NCBI GenBank assembly: GCA_029891385.1
Contig: CM057234.1
Location: forward strand, 26,770,350 to 26,834,349
Direction: 5' to 3'
DNA length: 64,000 nt
DNA from: Erythroxylum novogranatense
Lineage: Eukaryota; Streptophyta; Magnoliopsida; Malpighiales; Erythroxylaceae
Of this stretch, positions 20,318 to 32,794 are shown piece by piece. Numbering within the stretch: the stretch's first letter is position 1; every line of letters begins with the position of its first letter. Position numbers and translations under genes: made by a program. Below the pieces are notes generated by a model. It was not told the origin of the DNA and did no database searches. It saw only the letters and a program-made list of their open reading frames with translations.

Positions 20318-21479
20318 GCATAAGTGAGATTTTATGGAAAGGAAGATAGGAATTATAACTGATCAGATGTAGTTGAAGGTGATGAGACAAATTACTTGAG
20401 ATTTGAGAATTTAATGAAATCATTTTGGTAGTAAATGGTTATGTTGAGAACATTCCAAGTTTGCATAGTGCAAAATTTCAAGTCTTTCATAAGGAAAAAG
20501 TTTATGTTCTGACTTTAGGGAAAAATCTAGATTGATCTAGGATGAATTTGACTAGTTGTCTTCATGGAAGTTGTAACTTGTCTTTCTAGCTTTCCAACGC
20601 TATAAACTATGGAAATTTTAGATATCGGAGTCAAAAGTTATGGTCCTTATAAGGGGAGATGCTCAGGAGTATAGGACGTATCGTCTGGTGATGACGTGTT
20701 GTCTGATGAGGACGCATCATTTGGTGAAGACGTATCGTCTGGTGATGACGTGTCATCTGGTGAGGATGCTTCGTCTGGTGAGGACGTATCGTCTCGTGAG
20801 GATGCTTCGTCTCGTGAGGACGGATCGTCTGGTGAGGACACTTCCTCTGGTGAGGATGTATCGTCTGGTGAGAACTCTTCATCTGAAGAGGACGTATCGT
20901 CTGGTGACGTCGTATCCTCTGGTGAGGACGTCATATCATCTAGTGCACTGTTCATCTGGTCCTGTCGTCTGGTCACATTTTTGACCTTATAAATGATCGA
21001 TTTTGTCTTCGAGCTCTGTACAAAAGTTGTAGATCTTAAAGTTCTCTTTCAGACCATCTAATAAAGATCCCAATCCAAGGTTTGTAGAGAAAGTTATGCC
21101 AATTCTCCCTCGAGAGGTTTGATTTTTGAAGGAATAGATCCCAACACACATTGTGGTATCTCTCCACAAAAATTGGCAGCATTCTGAATTGATTGGAAAA
21201 AGGTTTTGATTGAAGGAAAGTGAAGGAATCTATTGGAATAGTATGAACTAGTGTTATTTTTACTGAACATGCTTTGGCATTTTGAATATATCTGGATCTG
21301 TAGGATTCCAACTGAGATGATTTCTGATGTGGAGTAAACTAGAGACGTAGATTTACAAATTATATGAGAGGTCGAATTCTAATTCAGCCTCTAAGATGTT
21401 CAATATCTAGATGGAAGTTGAGCATAGAATATTTGCTTTAGTATAAGAATGATTCAGAAAATAGGGCCCGACGCTTACA
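18537..21479 (+). repeat. 5' LTR of the Tekay-like element (2.9 kb)
   Basis: Starts TGACGGACCCTGAA and ends in TTACA. Shares long segments with 25083-27575, for example GGGGCAAAATGG, AGAGCTTCCATTTGAGCC and AAGCTCACCCCCCTTTTATC. It contains a (TA)n run at about 20272-20312 absent from the other LTR, and an 18-bp minisatellite at 20665-20945. Confidence 0.8.
20665..20945. repeat. 18-bp minisatellite in the 5' LTR
   Basis: About 15 copies of a unit close to TCGTCTGGTGAGGACGTA. Because 18 is divisible by three, acidic/serine repeat peptides appear on both strands and these are not genes. The matching stretch in the 3' LTR (about 27150-27330) has visibly fewer copies. Confidence 0.92.
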
Positions 21480-21491
21480 GTATCATAGAAT
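21480..21491 (+). other. Decayed primer binding site of the Tekay-like element
   Basis: GTATCATAGAAT directly follows the LTR end TTACA and resembles the (TG)GTATCAGAGC tRNA-Met site with two or three changes. Confidence 0.5.
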
Positions 21492-24309
21492 GAAGATGAA
21501 CCAAGGATGACTGATGAGGGTTAATTGGAATAACCATACATGGTAACAAGTACAAGCACATGTTTTATGTCTCCAAATGTTAGGATTTGGAATCAGTGCC
21601 CAACAGTTATGGTATTAAAGTAAGAGATGGGTTTCAGAATTGGTGCCCAATAGTTGTGGTATTAGAGCCCAGAATTGAGATCTTATATGGGCATTTTGAA
21701 AATATGTATCAAGTTACATGTCTTTTGACATGTCTTAGCATGCAATAGCAACTAATCCTTAGTCTAAGATGCATATGTATGAGTTACACGAATAAGTAAT
21801 TGTTAAGAGTTTAACCTGATAGAAATAGTAATAAGAGAATGATAATCTGGCATAATGTAAGAAAATGAAAGTTGGTGGATATTTAGAAATAAGAAATATT
21901 ACGTAGTCCGATATGATTGACATAGATTCAGTATTTGTGATTATGTAAATGAATATGGTGATAAAATTTTGTTGTGAATATGTACTTGAATTGATATGGA
22001 TTTGAAAATATATGCGTGAATCGAAAGAGAAGAAATAGAGACATGGGTGGAAATGGCAAGAGTTAAGGTGTACAAGCAAAGTAGAATTGAAAAGTTGAAC
22101 TTGAAAGATGGAATGATGGTTTGATTGCTGTGATAAGAGTTATGATCTGGTATAAGAAGATGTTAGTGGAATTGAGATCATAATTTTATGATGATTATAC
22201 ATCTATAATTTTAAATCAATGGCGAATATGTATATGTAAGATGCAATTAAAGATAATTGGAAGATAAGATCAATGATAGAGACATGTATAAAAGTTTAAA
22301 AGGTTAAGTTGAATTGCTATTGTGAGTACCTATCTGATAATGAGATGATATAGGAAACAATTTATGACTTAGTGGATATTTATTAGTCAGAGTTCCTATA
22401 GTTTAAAGTCTAAGAGGAACTAGAGTAACATATGAAAGTGCTTATAATGATCAATCGGGGATAGATTGAGATTGTTGAAGATGTTACAATGAATAATGAA
22501 TTCGAAGATAAAGAGAAGAATATCGTCTAGGATCAATGAAGATAAAAGCATCAATCATGTAAGATATAAATTTGTGAATTGATGGAGATAAATATGTGGA
22601 CAAAACGGGATGATTTGATGATGCAGATCTAAGCATATGTGACAGTAAGTATGTTCATTACTCCATTGAGTTTTGATGATTAGAACATTATTACCTTATA
22701 AGAATGATAGAAATTGGTCCTCTTGAGGTTTTAAGAATAGCTGATAAAGTGATGAGGATAACAGAAGATTGATAAATATTGCATGAACAGTATAGATGAT
22801 AGTACCAAAAAACCCTCTTTTGAAGAAGAATTTCACTGAGTTAGATTAAGTAGATCAGATAGTATATTAAGGATGATCAATGAAAGAATAAATCAGAAAT
22901 GAATCCATAATAATTTAAAAGTAAATATTAGAGTCATATCCCTAGCAGAGACTTAAGCATGAAATGTAGAATATGCTATAGAGAGTGTATGCATTATGGT
23001 TGATGTAATGTATCCAACTATGGGATTCAATTCTTGAAATTGAGGTGATGTTAATTACTAGTATGAGGAGTATATAGGTCCATGTTATATTCTGTGTAAA
23101 TGTGTTCGGGAGATACAAATTTGACTTGATGAATGTATTATAACCATAGGAAGTTAAGTTTACAAATAAATTGAAATGTGTGGAGAAACTAGTATGAATA
23201 AGCAAATATTAGAAAGTTTTAATGTGAAATTTAACAGAAATTGAATGAATTGAGAAAATCATTCGAGAAAAGAAGTCAATTAGGAAATTGAAAATAACGT
23301 GAGACAATGCTATCTCATTAAGGAATTAGTTATTTAACGAATTATGAGAACTAATAATGGGCATATAGAGTTTGATAATAATTTTTTGCAGTTAGCAATT
23401 GCCCTGATAGTACTATGGTATTGAAGATTAAAGTGATCCAAGCAAAAATTTGATGTTATATTAAAAGTATTTGAAAAGTTGAGAAAAATAGTTTGAATAC
23501 ATGAAGGAAAACGTGTAAATCGTATGAGTAATAAAAGTAAAGAGAATTTTAAGGAATCATACTAATATTGATTATATCATATGGATTTGGAGATTTTATA
23601 GTATATAATGATGTTGTACAAGAGATTTGGGTAAAATCCAATGCACCATAATAAAGTGATTTTACATTTATGGAGACAACTAAAAGTCCTATGAGTTGAC
23701 TATTTGATACATGATTTAGAGCTACTATAGTAGTGATTGCTCTGAAAGTTTGGAGACAGTATATATATATATATATATATACATACATACGTACAGATCA
23801 TTAAAGTTTGAGGTAATTATTGAATTGAGAGAATTGAATATGAGACTGACACAATTGATATAAGTACCAAAAGACTATGATTATAAAAATGAGTAATTCC
23901 AAGTAAAGTTAGTGTTATATTTGATACATTAAGCAGAAATTCGATATTGAGGTTATCAGATTTAGTGCAAAAAGGAGCATAGAATGTAGAGTCGAATTTT
24001 GGGCAAATCGAAGTATTATTTACTATAGAATTGAAGATCAGTTCCACATGAAAGGATTAACCAAGCCCAAATTAAGGATTCATAAATTGTGAATCTTATT
24101 GAGAGATTGAAAATAGATATGAATTTTGGGATCAAATAGGAAGAATGATACATTGTGATTGAAATAAGAAGTATATGTACTGATAAAGGTGATAGAGCAA
24201 AGAGATTGATAGAAAAGTACAAATGGTAACGTAAGTTATACATCCTAGTAGGAATACATCGGGACATCATTTAGAGACTAAGAATGTCAAATCAAGTAAG
24301 TGAATGTTA
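21492..24309 (+). pseudogene. Decayed internal region (gag-pol) of the Tekay-like element
   Basis: About 2.8 kb with stops in every frame. I could not recognise gag, protease or reverse transcriptase motifs. The length is shorter than the roughly 4-5 kb expected from primer site to integrase, so deletions are likely. A (TA)n run lies at about 23760-23780. Confidence 0.45.
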
Positions 24310-25070
24310 GAATTACCGATGGTCTTAACAGTCAAAGATATGCTTAAGGCTTATAGTTTGAAGTTCATAGGAACATGAGATCCATATATAGTTCTATTTG
24401 ACTTCAAGCATCACAATCATTATTATGGTGATTTCATTAGAATATTGTATGAGGAGTTAGGTGACAAAAAGAGTCATCCGCCTCTTTATTCAGATGAATA
24501 GGGCCAAGGATGGTCGAAAACAAGAATTGATTAGAGATGTTACTAATAGGTGAAATTGATCAATATTAGAAATTAAGTGATTAAGGAAAGATGAATGATT
24601 TAGGTGGATCAACACTAAAGGTATGGAATACAGTAAGATAGACATAAGAGTTAAGTGTATTGACACTATAGTGATGTGAATTATTAAGTGAAAGATAAAG
24701 TATCTTTGAGAGTACCACCATGCCAAGGTGTGCTTAGGCTAGGAAGAAGGATTAGCTAAGCTTGACATGAATAGGTTTGTATGAAATAGTTATGAGAAGT
24801 GCTACAAATAAAAGATGTCTTAGATTCGGAATGTGATATATGTGAGTATTTTAAAAATATTGATATGATATGATATCGGTGTTATCACACAAGAAGTGAA
24901 AAATTGTAAGTAATCTGAAGTATATTTAGGGAACAGATAAGACAGTGTGATGTCTGAATAAGTCATGGAAGAATGGATTGATGGAGCTAAATGGAAAACG
25001 GAGAAGCACAAGAGGAAGCATACCCCTACCCTTAGATCAGTTAGGTAAGAGTTTCGAGGACGAAATTCTT
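24310..25070 (+). pseudogene. Integrase C-terminal and pol end remnant, Gypsy
   Basis: At 24330-24520 the plus-strand translation keeps the spacing of the chromovirus integrase segment that normally reads as DML.A...DF.GSWD...L.EFAYNNS...PYEALYG. Here it gives KDMLKAYSLKFIGT, then FDFKHHNHYYGDF, ILYEELGDKKSHPPLYSDE. Further on, 24870-25040 loosely matches the pre-polypurine pol tail and ends in FEDEIL. Numerous stops make it non-functional. Confidence 0.65.
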
Positions 25071-25082
25071 TTAGGAGGGAGA

Positions 25083-27575
25083 ATTTTCAGACTTTGAAAA
25101 TTTTTAATTATTATTGATTTATTTGTTTCATTATTTTTTTTAGAATTGATTCATTAATTTGATGGGCATAAATAGAGATTTTAAATTAGATGAAAAGATT
25201 TGAATTAAGTTAGAGTTAATATGGTATTTAAGAAGATTAAAGGAGTTAGGAAATAAATGAAAGAAGGGGCAAAATGGGAAGACCAAAGGAGAGGAGGGTT
25301 ATTTTTGAAAGAACATGTATAAGAAGAAGAAGAAAAATGTGAATTGGGAAAGAGGAAGAGAAACAACAAATCAAAGAGAGAAAGAAGAGGTATTTTGGTG
25401 GTTGGGAGAAAAGAAGAGAGTTGAACTAGGGTTTCTTCATTTCTTAGCTTTAGAGAGAGATTTTGAAGTGGTTTAAGAAGAGAAAAAGGTAGAGGAAAAG
25501 AAGAGCTTCCATTTGAGCCAAATATCTTTTCATTTGGTGAAGAACCAAGGTAAGATCACCTAAATCTTTTGAGATTTTTGGAAGGATTTTAGTTCATGGA
25601 GTTTAGAAAATCCATGGGTTTAAATATTCTAACACCAATTTTAGTGATTGTGTGCTTTGTGGGATTTTCAATTGAAAACCCTACCGAGTGGGATTTTTGT
25701 TATTGTATAAAGGAGATCAAAGAGGCAAGAGGAACAAGAGAAGAGACATTTTGAGTAAGTCTTTAAGCAAGAAAATCAAGGTGGGTTACATGTTTATAAT
25801 AGAGTTATGAGCCACTAATGTTTTTCCAAATCAAGAAAGTAAAATGACTTCAATGACTTTATACGTGATGCATTTATTATTCTTGAATGATTTGAAAAAT
25901 CTTTATATGTTTAGTATATGAATTTTGATGACGAATTCCAAAATGAAGAAGGAAATGCTTTGAAATATTTTATGTTGTGTCTTAAAACATGTCATGGCAT
26001 TTTGTATAAATGAAAAGATGAGAAAGCATGAAAGTATGAACATATGATAAAACGATTTGAGCATGAATATGTGCTTTTGTTTGGGCAAGAGAGGAATTCG
26101 TTTTCGTTAGTCACGTGCACGTTGACCTATAGCCTTCTCCCAGCTGCCCGCTTGAGGCCACAAGATCTTGAGAAATCAAACTCATTTTGTTCACAGTGTA
26201 AACTTTAGTTTCTCCGTTTCGTTCCACGGAACTCTCAAACCATTTGTTTATACATTGCATCTTTGAATTATCAAGTTTGTTGCATAATTTGAGGTCTGCT
26301 ATGTTGATGTGGTGATATTTTAACTATGAGTTTTAAATAAGAATTGTGAATTTGACTGAAAATTTGAGAACGAAGCATTTCATAAATTCACTATGATTTT
26401 TTTAAACAAATGAACATTTCAACGATTTTGCTTATTCTTTGTTATAAACTTGTTACCCACGAGCTTTCAAGCTCACCCCCCTTTTATCCCATCTTCAGGT
26501 GATAGCTAAGAAACCAAGTGATCAAGAGCTTAATAGCATTTCTCAAAATTTGCTTATTTTGTAGTTTGAGTTGATTTTGGAAAAGGAAGACGTTTGTTTG
26601 TTCAAGGACCTTTTGTAATTTGAGATTTTGAGACGAAGATGTAATGTGGCTTGGAATGCCATTAAAGATTTGTAAAACTTTATTCTTTTGATGTTAATGA
26701 AACGTGAATCTTGCATGGATGATGTGAGTTGAAATTAGATATACGTGAAGAAGAAATCAACTTGAGATGAAGATTTTAGAGCATAAATTATACGCATAAG
26801 TGAGATGTTATTGAAAGAAAGATAGGAATTATAACTGATCAAATGTAGTTGAAGGTGATGAGACAAATGAGTTAAGATTTGAGAGTTTAATGAAATCATT
26901 TTGGTAGCTGAATGGTTATGCTGAGAATATTCCAAGTTTGCATAGTACAAAATTTCAAGTCTTCCATAAGGGAAAAATTCGTGTTCTGACTTTAGGGAAA
27001 AATCTGGATTGATCTGGAATGAATTTGATAAGTTGTCTTCATGGAAGTTGTAGCTTGTCTTTCTAGCTTTCCAACACTGTAAAGTATGAAAATTTTGGAT
27101 ATCGGAGTCAAAAGTTATGGTCCTTATAAGTGGAGATGCTCAGGAGTATAGGGCGTATCATCTGGTAATGACGTATCATCTAGTGATGACGTGTCATCTG
27201 GTGAGGATGCATCTGGTGAGGACATATCGTCTGGTGAAGATGCATTGTATAGTGATGACAGATCGTCTGGTGAGGACGAATTGTCTGGTGACGTCATATT
27301 GTCTAGTAATGACGTCATATCGTCTGGTGTACTATTCATCTGATCCTATCGTCTGGTCACATCTTTGACCCTGCAGATGATCGATTTTGCCTTCGAGATC
27401 TTCATGAAAGTTGTAGATTTTGAAGTTCTTTTTTAGATCGTCTAATAAAGATCCCAATCCGAGGTTTGTAGAGAAAGTTATGTTAATTCTCCTAAGAGAG
27501 GTTTGATTCTTGAAGGAATAAATCCCAATATATATTGTACTATCTCTCCACAAAAGTTGGCAGTATTTCGAATTA
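25083..27575 (+). repeat. 3' LTR of the Tekay-like element, right end truncated
   Basis: Colinear with 18537-21195. Similarity stops near GGCAGTATTTCGAATTAATT. It lacks the (TA)n run of the 5' LTR and has a shorter 18-bp minisatellite (27150-27330). Confidence 0.8.
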
Positions 27576-27974
27576 ATTAAAAAAGTTATATTTTCAATAT
27601 AATATATTTAAACCTTTTTAATTAAATTTACCTTTGATATTTTAAAATTTTATAATTTAAATTACAAATTTAGAATATTTATAATTTAATAATAAATTAT
27701 TAACAGGACATTATTATTGCGGATCTGCGCCGTAGTACTCTGTTAATATCATATCAATGAATTGACGAAATCGAGGAAATGCTGGTCGATTCGGGATCTT
27801 ATCGTTTTAAAGTGTACTAGTAGTTAACATCTTGCAAGAAATCTGTGATGAAAGTGCCGATGAATTTATATCGTAGGCAAAATTTAACATGATGATTAAA
27901 TAAAAATAATATGAAAATGTAATGAAATAATCATCGGTTAGGAGAAGAACTAAGATGAAATGACTTTCTTTCAG
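27576..27974. other. AT-rich junction DNA, nothing recognised
   Basis: Begins with a TA-rich patch after the truncated LTR. No gene or terminus recognised. Confidence 0.4.
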
Positions 27975-28235
27975 ATAAGATAAAAATAGTTTACATGTCT
28001 ACTACTGACATCTGCAGTATAAAGTTACCTTAATCTATAAGTTTTTTAATGTGTGCTTCATAAAATTTCCTAGTCTCAAGTTTACTTCTTTGAGATCGTT
28101 AGCCATCTTTATCATTCGACTAGTTTCATACATCTCGACGTAGCGAAGTCCATCGAACTACTATGTGCCTTTTATTCTCGCAAGATGGTATTGGATAAGT
28201 AACTCATCTAGCTGATTTTGACGATCATATGTCTC
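27975..28235 (-). pseudogene. gag: Copia gag (UBN2-type) fragment
   Basis: The minus-strand translation includes QLDELLIQYHLARIKGT and, further on, MIKMANDLKEVNLRL followed by NFMKHTLKNLPIK-like sequence. This keeps the helix pattern of plant Copia Gag (KYDG...M...LK.L...F...L..LP). It has stops and no upstream or downstream Copia sequence in phase. Confidence 0.5.
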
Positions 28236-29050
28236 CTTTATGGCATTTTTCAAATATCTTTTGCTTTCAAATAATGGAATTCATATCCGCATTAAAATAA
28301 CGAAATTAGTGTATAAATGTGATAATTATTTCACAACTTTATTGAGAAGGAAGAATAAGACGAAGGTTGGAGTGGCAAAATACAGCCTGAGAATAAGGAG
28401 GGAACCTATAAAAAATGTTGCGTAAAGATAAAGAAAGGGTTTTGTTGACATTATAAATTGAAAAAATTAGGATGAAAAAAGTAATCGAGAAAAGAATTGG
28501 TTCTTGACACGAGCAGTCGTTCTTTGTTTGTTGAAATAGAAGAAGTAACCTTGACTATTGCTATCTTTCTGGAATGGAGAATGGGATGTATTTAGGTTAA
28601 ACAAGAAGAAGGCAAAAGAAGAGGGTAGGAATTGTTTGACAGAAGTTAGAGGAGAAAGAATATAAAGTTTAAATATAAAGTTGTTAGGGGACCATATGGA
28701 AGGTGAGACTTGAAGAGTTGCATGGTATTAAATAAGGGGCAGTACTCGAAATGATTTTCCTAGAGATAGGCAAAAACATAGCTCAGCTATCAATTGAAAC
28801 GTCAATCTATGTTTTGATCTTATGTTTGTTTACTTCTGCAATACGTTATTGGTAGTATTTGACATTATTATAGCAGTTAGAAGATTATTCGATATAACGA
28901 AAAGACGCCCTCGATATACGCTTTGTAGATTTTGGGGTTACATGTTTTGAAGAAGGATTAGTCAATTCAGATACTCCAAGAAGAATTAAGGAATTGGTAA
29001 GTGAAATTTAATCGAGTTGGAAATGACATCAATCGAATCGCTTTAAATAA
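28236..29050. repeat. Dispersed repeat related to the Helitron 5' flank and the Copia 3' internal region
   Basis: 28395-28430 (ATAAGGAGGGAACCTATAAAAA) and 28500-28760 match stretches at 36580-36900 and 45780-46190 in the same orientation. 28780-28930 (GAAACGTCAATCTATG, TTTGACATTATTATAGC) matches 46380-46560, 46590-46690 and 47155-47380. 28940-29050 matches 36960-37080. No coding frame survives. The patchwork indicates repeated insertion or segmental copying of one TE mosaic. Confidence 0.6.
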
Positions 29051-30435
29051 AGAAGAACAAGAGCAAGCTCAAAGAAGCAAAAATAAGTTGAAGTAGTAAG
29101 ACGCTCAAAAGCGAAAGAAGAAAAAACGAACGGAAGTTCAAAAGTGAGCGAAAGCAAAAGCGGTTGTTATCTTCGATAGATAATCTAATGGAAAATCTTC
29201 AACACCTTGGCGAAAAAAATGACAAACAAGGGTCATCTGTTGACTGATCTGTGAAAAAATGGTGGAAAGAATGAGACAAAGCAGAGAAGCAAAAATAAGA
29301 CGAAGTCAGGAAAGCAGACGGAAGATGAAAAGCAGAAGAAAGAAGAAAAGGAGATGGCAGTTGAAAAGCAGACGGAAGCAAAAGTAGATGGAAGCAAAAG
29401 CAGACGAAAGCAAAAGCAGACGAAAGCAAAAGTAAAGGCAAGAAAAACGAGACGATGATACACAATTCAAACCGCGTTTGAGTTTGAAGATTCTGGACAA
29501 AAAAGAAGCAGATTCTAAGAAAATAGGAAGGACTGAATGAAGAATGTTGTTATACTGGACAGATAATCTAATGGAAATTCTTCAACACCTTGGTGAAAAA
29601 ACAACAAACATGGCTCATGTGTTGACTTATGTGTGAAAAAATGCCGGAAAGAACAATAGGAAGATTGTAACAATGTTTATCTTTCTTGTAGTCATTCATA
29701 ATGTGTTAATCAGTTTTTCGGTAAGACTCTGAAGTGTCCTTGTCTATAAGGTACTTCTGTAGGTTGTGTACAGATATCCTACAGTTTTGGATTGTTGAAG
29801 TAGAAATAATGATGAGACAGCAGACGATGAAAAATAGACGCAGAAAAAGAGAGGGAATCTATTGAAAAGCAGACGGAACTTCAAAAGGCATTTAAATTGA
29901 AGCAGAGAGGGAGTTGAAAAGCGACAGGAAGCTTAAAGCAGACGGAAGTTATCCAAAAGCAAACGGATGCAAAAGCAGATGATGGAAAGCGATTTAAAGC
30001 AAACCACCTCAGAATTAAGAACCAGTTTGAGTTAATTACTGAATTGAACTGAATAACTGCTATTTCAAGATTCAAGAAGCAAGATTTAAGAACCAGTTGA
30101 AGACGAAGGTTATAAATAAGAGTCGAAGTCGACGTATTATTTCGTATATTGATGTAAATAGTATTATTCCTATTAGGTATTAAAAAATTCTTAGCTTATA
30201 TTAATAAAAACAAATATGCGATGAACCGTTATTATGATTATATAAAAAAACACGAATATAAATCATCAAAAAAATAATTAGGAAGTGATATTGCAAATAA
30301 CAATAACATTAGAAAGTGATGAACCATATTGGTAAGGGTAAAGAAAACTAAGACAATTCAACCCCCCTTCTTGTTCATTCATATATCGTATAATAAGCAC
30401 TGTAATAACGCGTGATTCACTTCACATACTTGAGA
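29051..30435 (+). mobile_element. Copia-family LTR fragments rich in GCAGACGAAAG repeats
   Basis: Two blocks of the GCAGACGAAAG-type minisatellite (29100-29460 and 29810-29990) are interrupted by a repeated segment with CTTCAACACCTTGG (29175-29280, 29555-29660). The block ending at 30430 has the LTR middle GTTATAAATAAGAGTCGAAGTCG (TATA-like, about 30108) and ends AATTCAACCCCCCTTCTTG...GTGATTCACTTCA, exactly like the complete LTR at 35598-36571. An insert at 30130-30300 recurs at 32208-32510. Confidence 0.65.
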
Positions 30436-30870
30436 GAAAAATATTCAGCGAATTATGTAGAGCTATCTTACTGTAGCAAACTCAAAAAATGAGTGTGTCA
30501 ACTTCTCTCAAGATTTATCTCTCTAATAAAAACAGACGAAAGTTGAAAAGCAGACGGAAGGTGAAAAGCAGACGAAAGAAGAAAAACAGACGGAGTTGAA
30601 AAGCAGAGGAAAGCAAAAGCAGACGGATGCAAAAGTGGACGAGAGCAAAAACATTTTATAACTTTTATTTTCAGTAGGTCTTGTGAAAAGAACAAGTTTG
30701 TTTTAATTAAGTATTTTCGTAGGTTTTTTTTTAAAGGGAAATACACAAGGTACAACTTGTTTGATTGAAGTCTCTACTTCTATCGTCTTAAATAACACGA
30801 AGCGATATGTCAGACGAACTGGAAACCGAGACGAAGCAGTTACCATATTATGCTATCTAATATTACAATT
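30436..30870. mobile_element. Further Copia LTR minisatellite fragment
   Basis: GACGAAAGTTGAAAAGCAGACGGAAG-type repeats occupy 30530-30655, within a leader-like AT-rich stretch. Confidence 0.5.
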
Positions 30871-31270
30871 CTTCAAAGTACAATCTTGATGAACGTATTT
30901 ACAATCTTCCTATTGAATCACAAGTAGCTGCTATATGGACTGACACTGACGATAAACAACATGATAAATGTCCTCATATCCAAGTCTGCATAGAGGCATT
31001 TTTATTTCCGCATCCTTTTGAGATTTGTCTCCCTTAATGTAGATGTCAAGTTTGTGTCACTCAAAACTGATTAACACATTATGAATGACTACAAGAAAGA
31101 TCAAGATTGTTACAATCTTCCTATTGGATCACAAGGACACTGACGACCGAGGTGGAGAATAATAGACATGATAAATCTCGTCATATCCAAGTCTCCACTA
31201 CGTCTTCTTTATTTGAGCCATCCTTTTTCAGGACGGCAACATGATAAATCGCCTTATATCCAAGTCTGTT
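30871..31270 (+). pseudogene. Helitron Rep N-terminal gene fragments
   Basis: 30881-30989 translates to NLDERIYNLPIESQVAAIWT followed by DTDDKQHDKCPHIQVC. It is the counterpart of a segment in the Helitron gene at about 44400-44500 (minus). Adjacent pieces at 31105-31265 repeat the ATCTTCCTATTG and GATAAATC...CATATCCAAGTCT portions with deletions. They sit in opposite orientation to the full Helitron, so they are separate copies. Confidence 0.7.
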
Positions 31271-32150
31271 GTACTCCAAGAGTTGGTGAACACTAATATT
31301 CTTTCGACTGAAGAAAAGTCGACAAAGAACAACAAATAAACTCCAAAAACGCCCATGCATGCACCAAAAAAAGCTTAAAGAAGATTTACAAGTAACAGAG
31401 GAATAAAAGTAACAGGAAGCGAAAACTAAGAGCAAGCGAACGTGGAGTTGGTGAACAACGATCATTGCTTCGACAACAACAACAAACTCGACAACTACAA
31501 TGAAAAATGCTAAAGAAGATTTACAACTAACACAGAAACCACTGTGATACTCTTTCGACACTAACAACACCACGACAAGCACCAAAGACTTTGTCGATGT
31601 AAGATACAAGAGAAGGTGAGGCAATGAGCAAGAAGACACTATATAAGCAGTCACAAGGGCATGCATTGTGGGGCCACGTGCGTGGTCGCCTGACAAAATA
31701 TTGCATCAGAAGATTGGGTCAGGAGATTGTGTGTATAGAGAGAAACAACACAACATGAATGACAATATGAATGAATGAAAAGATATAAACTGATATAAGT
31801 AGTCACAAGGGCATGCATTGCAATAGCGCTACCGACAAAATATTGCATCAGAAGATTGGGTCAGAAGATTACGTGTATATCGCGCGAAGACACAAGATAA
31901 ATTATTGCATCAGAAGATTGGGTCAGAAAATTCGCGTAATAAAAAATTAAAGTTTAAGATTTCCATTGTATTAAATGAGGGGCAGTACTGGAAGATGATA
32001 GAGTGAAACAGAAACGATTTGCCTTAAGATACGTTAAAAATAGTTAACATGTGTAGAGAGATAAATATGCGATGAAATGTGATTATGATTATATATGTAG
32101 ATATCATAAGAAATATATCTATTAGTGATTCGTGTTTCTCATTTTTTCGC
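31271..32150. repeat. Mosaic repeat (GTTGGTGAACA / CGCGCGAAGACAC family)
   Basis: 31270-31520 resembles 50340-50560 (AGTTGGTGAACA, AAAAAAGCTTAAAGAAGATTTACAA). 31690-31935 carries the ATTGCATCAGAAGATTGGGTCAG...TATATCGCGCGAAGACACAA module that is amplified at 50.77-51.4 kb. 31930-32090 matches 36790-36915. A 171-codon minus frame (31181-31696) crosses these modules and is not treated as a gene. Confidence 0.55.
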
Positions 32151-32207
32151 CAAGGTGTTGAAGATTTTCCATTAGATTATCACAAGAAATATATACATTA
32201 GTGATTC

Positions 32208-32510
32208 AGTATTATTTAATATCGTAATGTAAATAGTATTATTCCTATTAGGTATAATAATTTTTTTGCTTATATTAATAAAAACAAATATGCAATGAAC
32301 CGTTATTATGATTGTATAAAAAATATGAATATATGAATGAAGTTGAATAATAACAATGAATTTAATAATCATGATAAAAATATTTAGAAACCGATATTGC
32401 AAATGAGAATAAATATATGAATGAAGTTGAAAAATAATCATGAATTGAATAATCATGATAAAAATCATTAGCAACTGATATTGCAAATAACAATAACATT
32501 AGAAGGTGAT
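32208..32510. repeat. Copy of the 30130-30300 insert with an internal tandem duplication
   Basis: TGTAAATAGTATTATTCCTATTAGGTAT and AACCGTTATTATGATT are shared with 30150-30300. Inside, ATATATGAATGAAGTTGA...AATAATCATGATAAAAAT is duplicated with a period of about 78 bp (about 32330-32480). Confidence 0.7.
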
Positions 32511-32518
32511 GAACCATG

Positions 32519-32770
32519 TGTTAAGTCAAAATGACTTCACATTTATGATTTTGATTAAGAACAAATACTCAGTAGAAAAACAAACAGAGAAAGAAAGAAA
32601 GACGGAGAAAGAAAAATAGACTAAGTAGAAAAACAGACGGATAATGAAAAACAGACGAAGTTGAAAAACAGACGGAGAATAAAAAACAGACGAAGTAGAA
32701 AAACAGACGGAGAAAGAAAAAAAAACAGACGAAGTAGAAAAGCAGACGGAAGCCAAAAACAGACACATAT
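32519..32770 (+). mobile_element. Copia LTR 5' portion (fragment)
   Basis: Starts TGTTAAGTCAAAATGACTTC like the other LTR copies (35598, 46730, 47407, 47518), followed by CAGACGGAGAA-type minisatellite. It then joins Copia RNase H sequence, an order not found in a real element, so a deletion or recombination junction lies near 32770. Confidence 0.7.
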
Positions 32771-32794
32771 GTTACTCCAATCTATTGCGACAAC

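Larger units (their letters stand above)
18537..27575 (+). mobile_element. Degenerate Tekay/Del-like Gypsy retrotransposon, long LTRs
   Basis: A long LTR at 18537-21479 recurs at about 25083-27575. The 5' LTR ends GGGCCCGACGCTTACA, followed by GTATCATAGAAT, a decayed tRNA-Met primer site. The 3' LTR is preceded by the typical Tekay 3' end of pol, FEDEIL (agtttcgaggacgaaattctt at about 25050-25070), and the purine tract GGAGGGAGA. Only the end of integrase is recognisable inside (24310-24530). The right LTR lacks the counterpart of the last ~285 bp of the left one, so the element is truncated and no target duplication can be assigned. Confidence 0.8.

Noticed and set aside
20640..20992. Open frames on both strands encoding SSGED / DDTSSP acidic repeats
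   Set aside because: Unit length 18 bp keeps all frames open. They lie inside an LTR and have no counterpart of the same length in the other LTR.
21580..21672. Alternative primer sites TGGTATTAAAG and TGGTATTAGAGCCC for the Tekay-like element
   Set aside because: They lie about 100-180 bp beyond the better LTR end GGGCCCGACGCTTACA at 21479 and are not adjacent to a TG...CA terminus.
31181..31696. 171-codon minus-strand ORF
   Set aside because: It crosses several repeat modules (Helitron scraps and the GTTGGTGAACA module) and has no recognisable domain.
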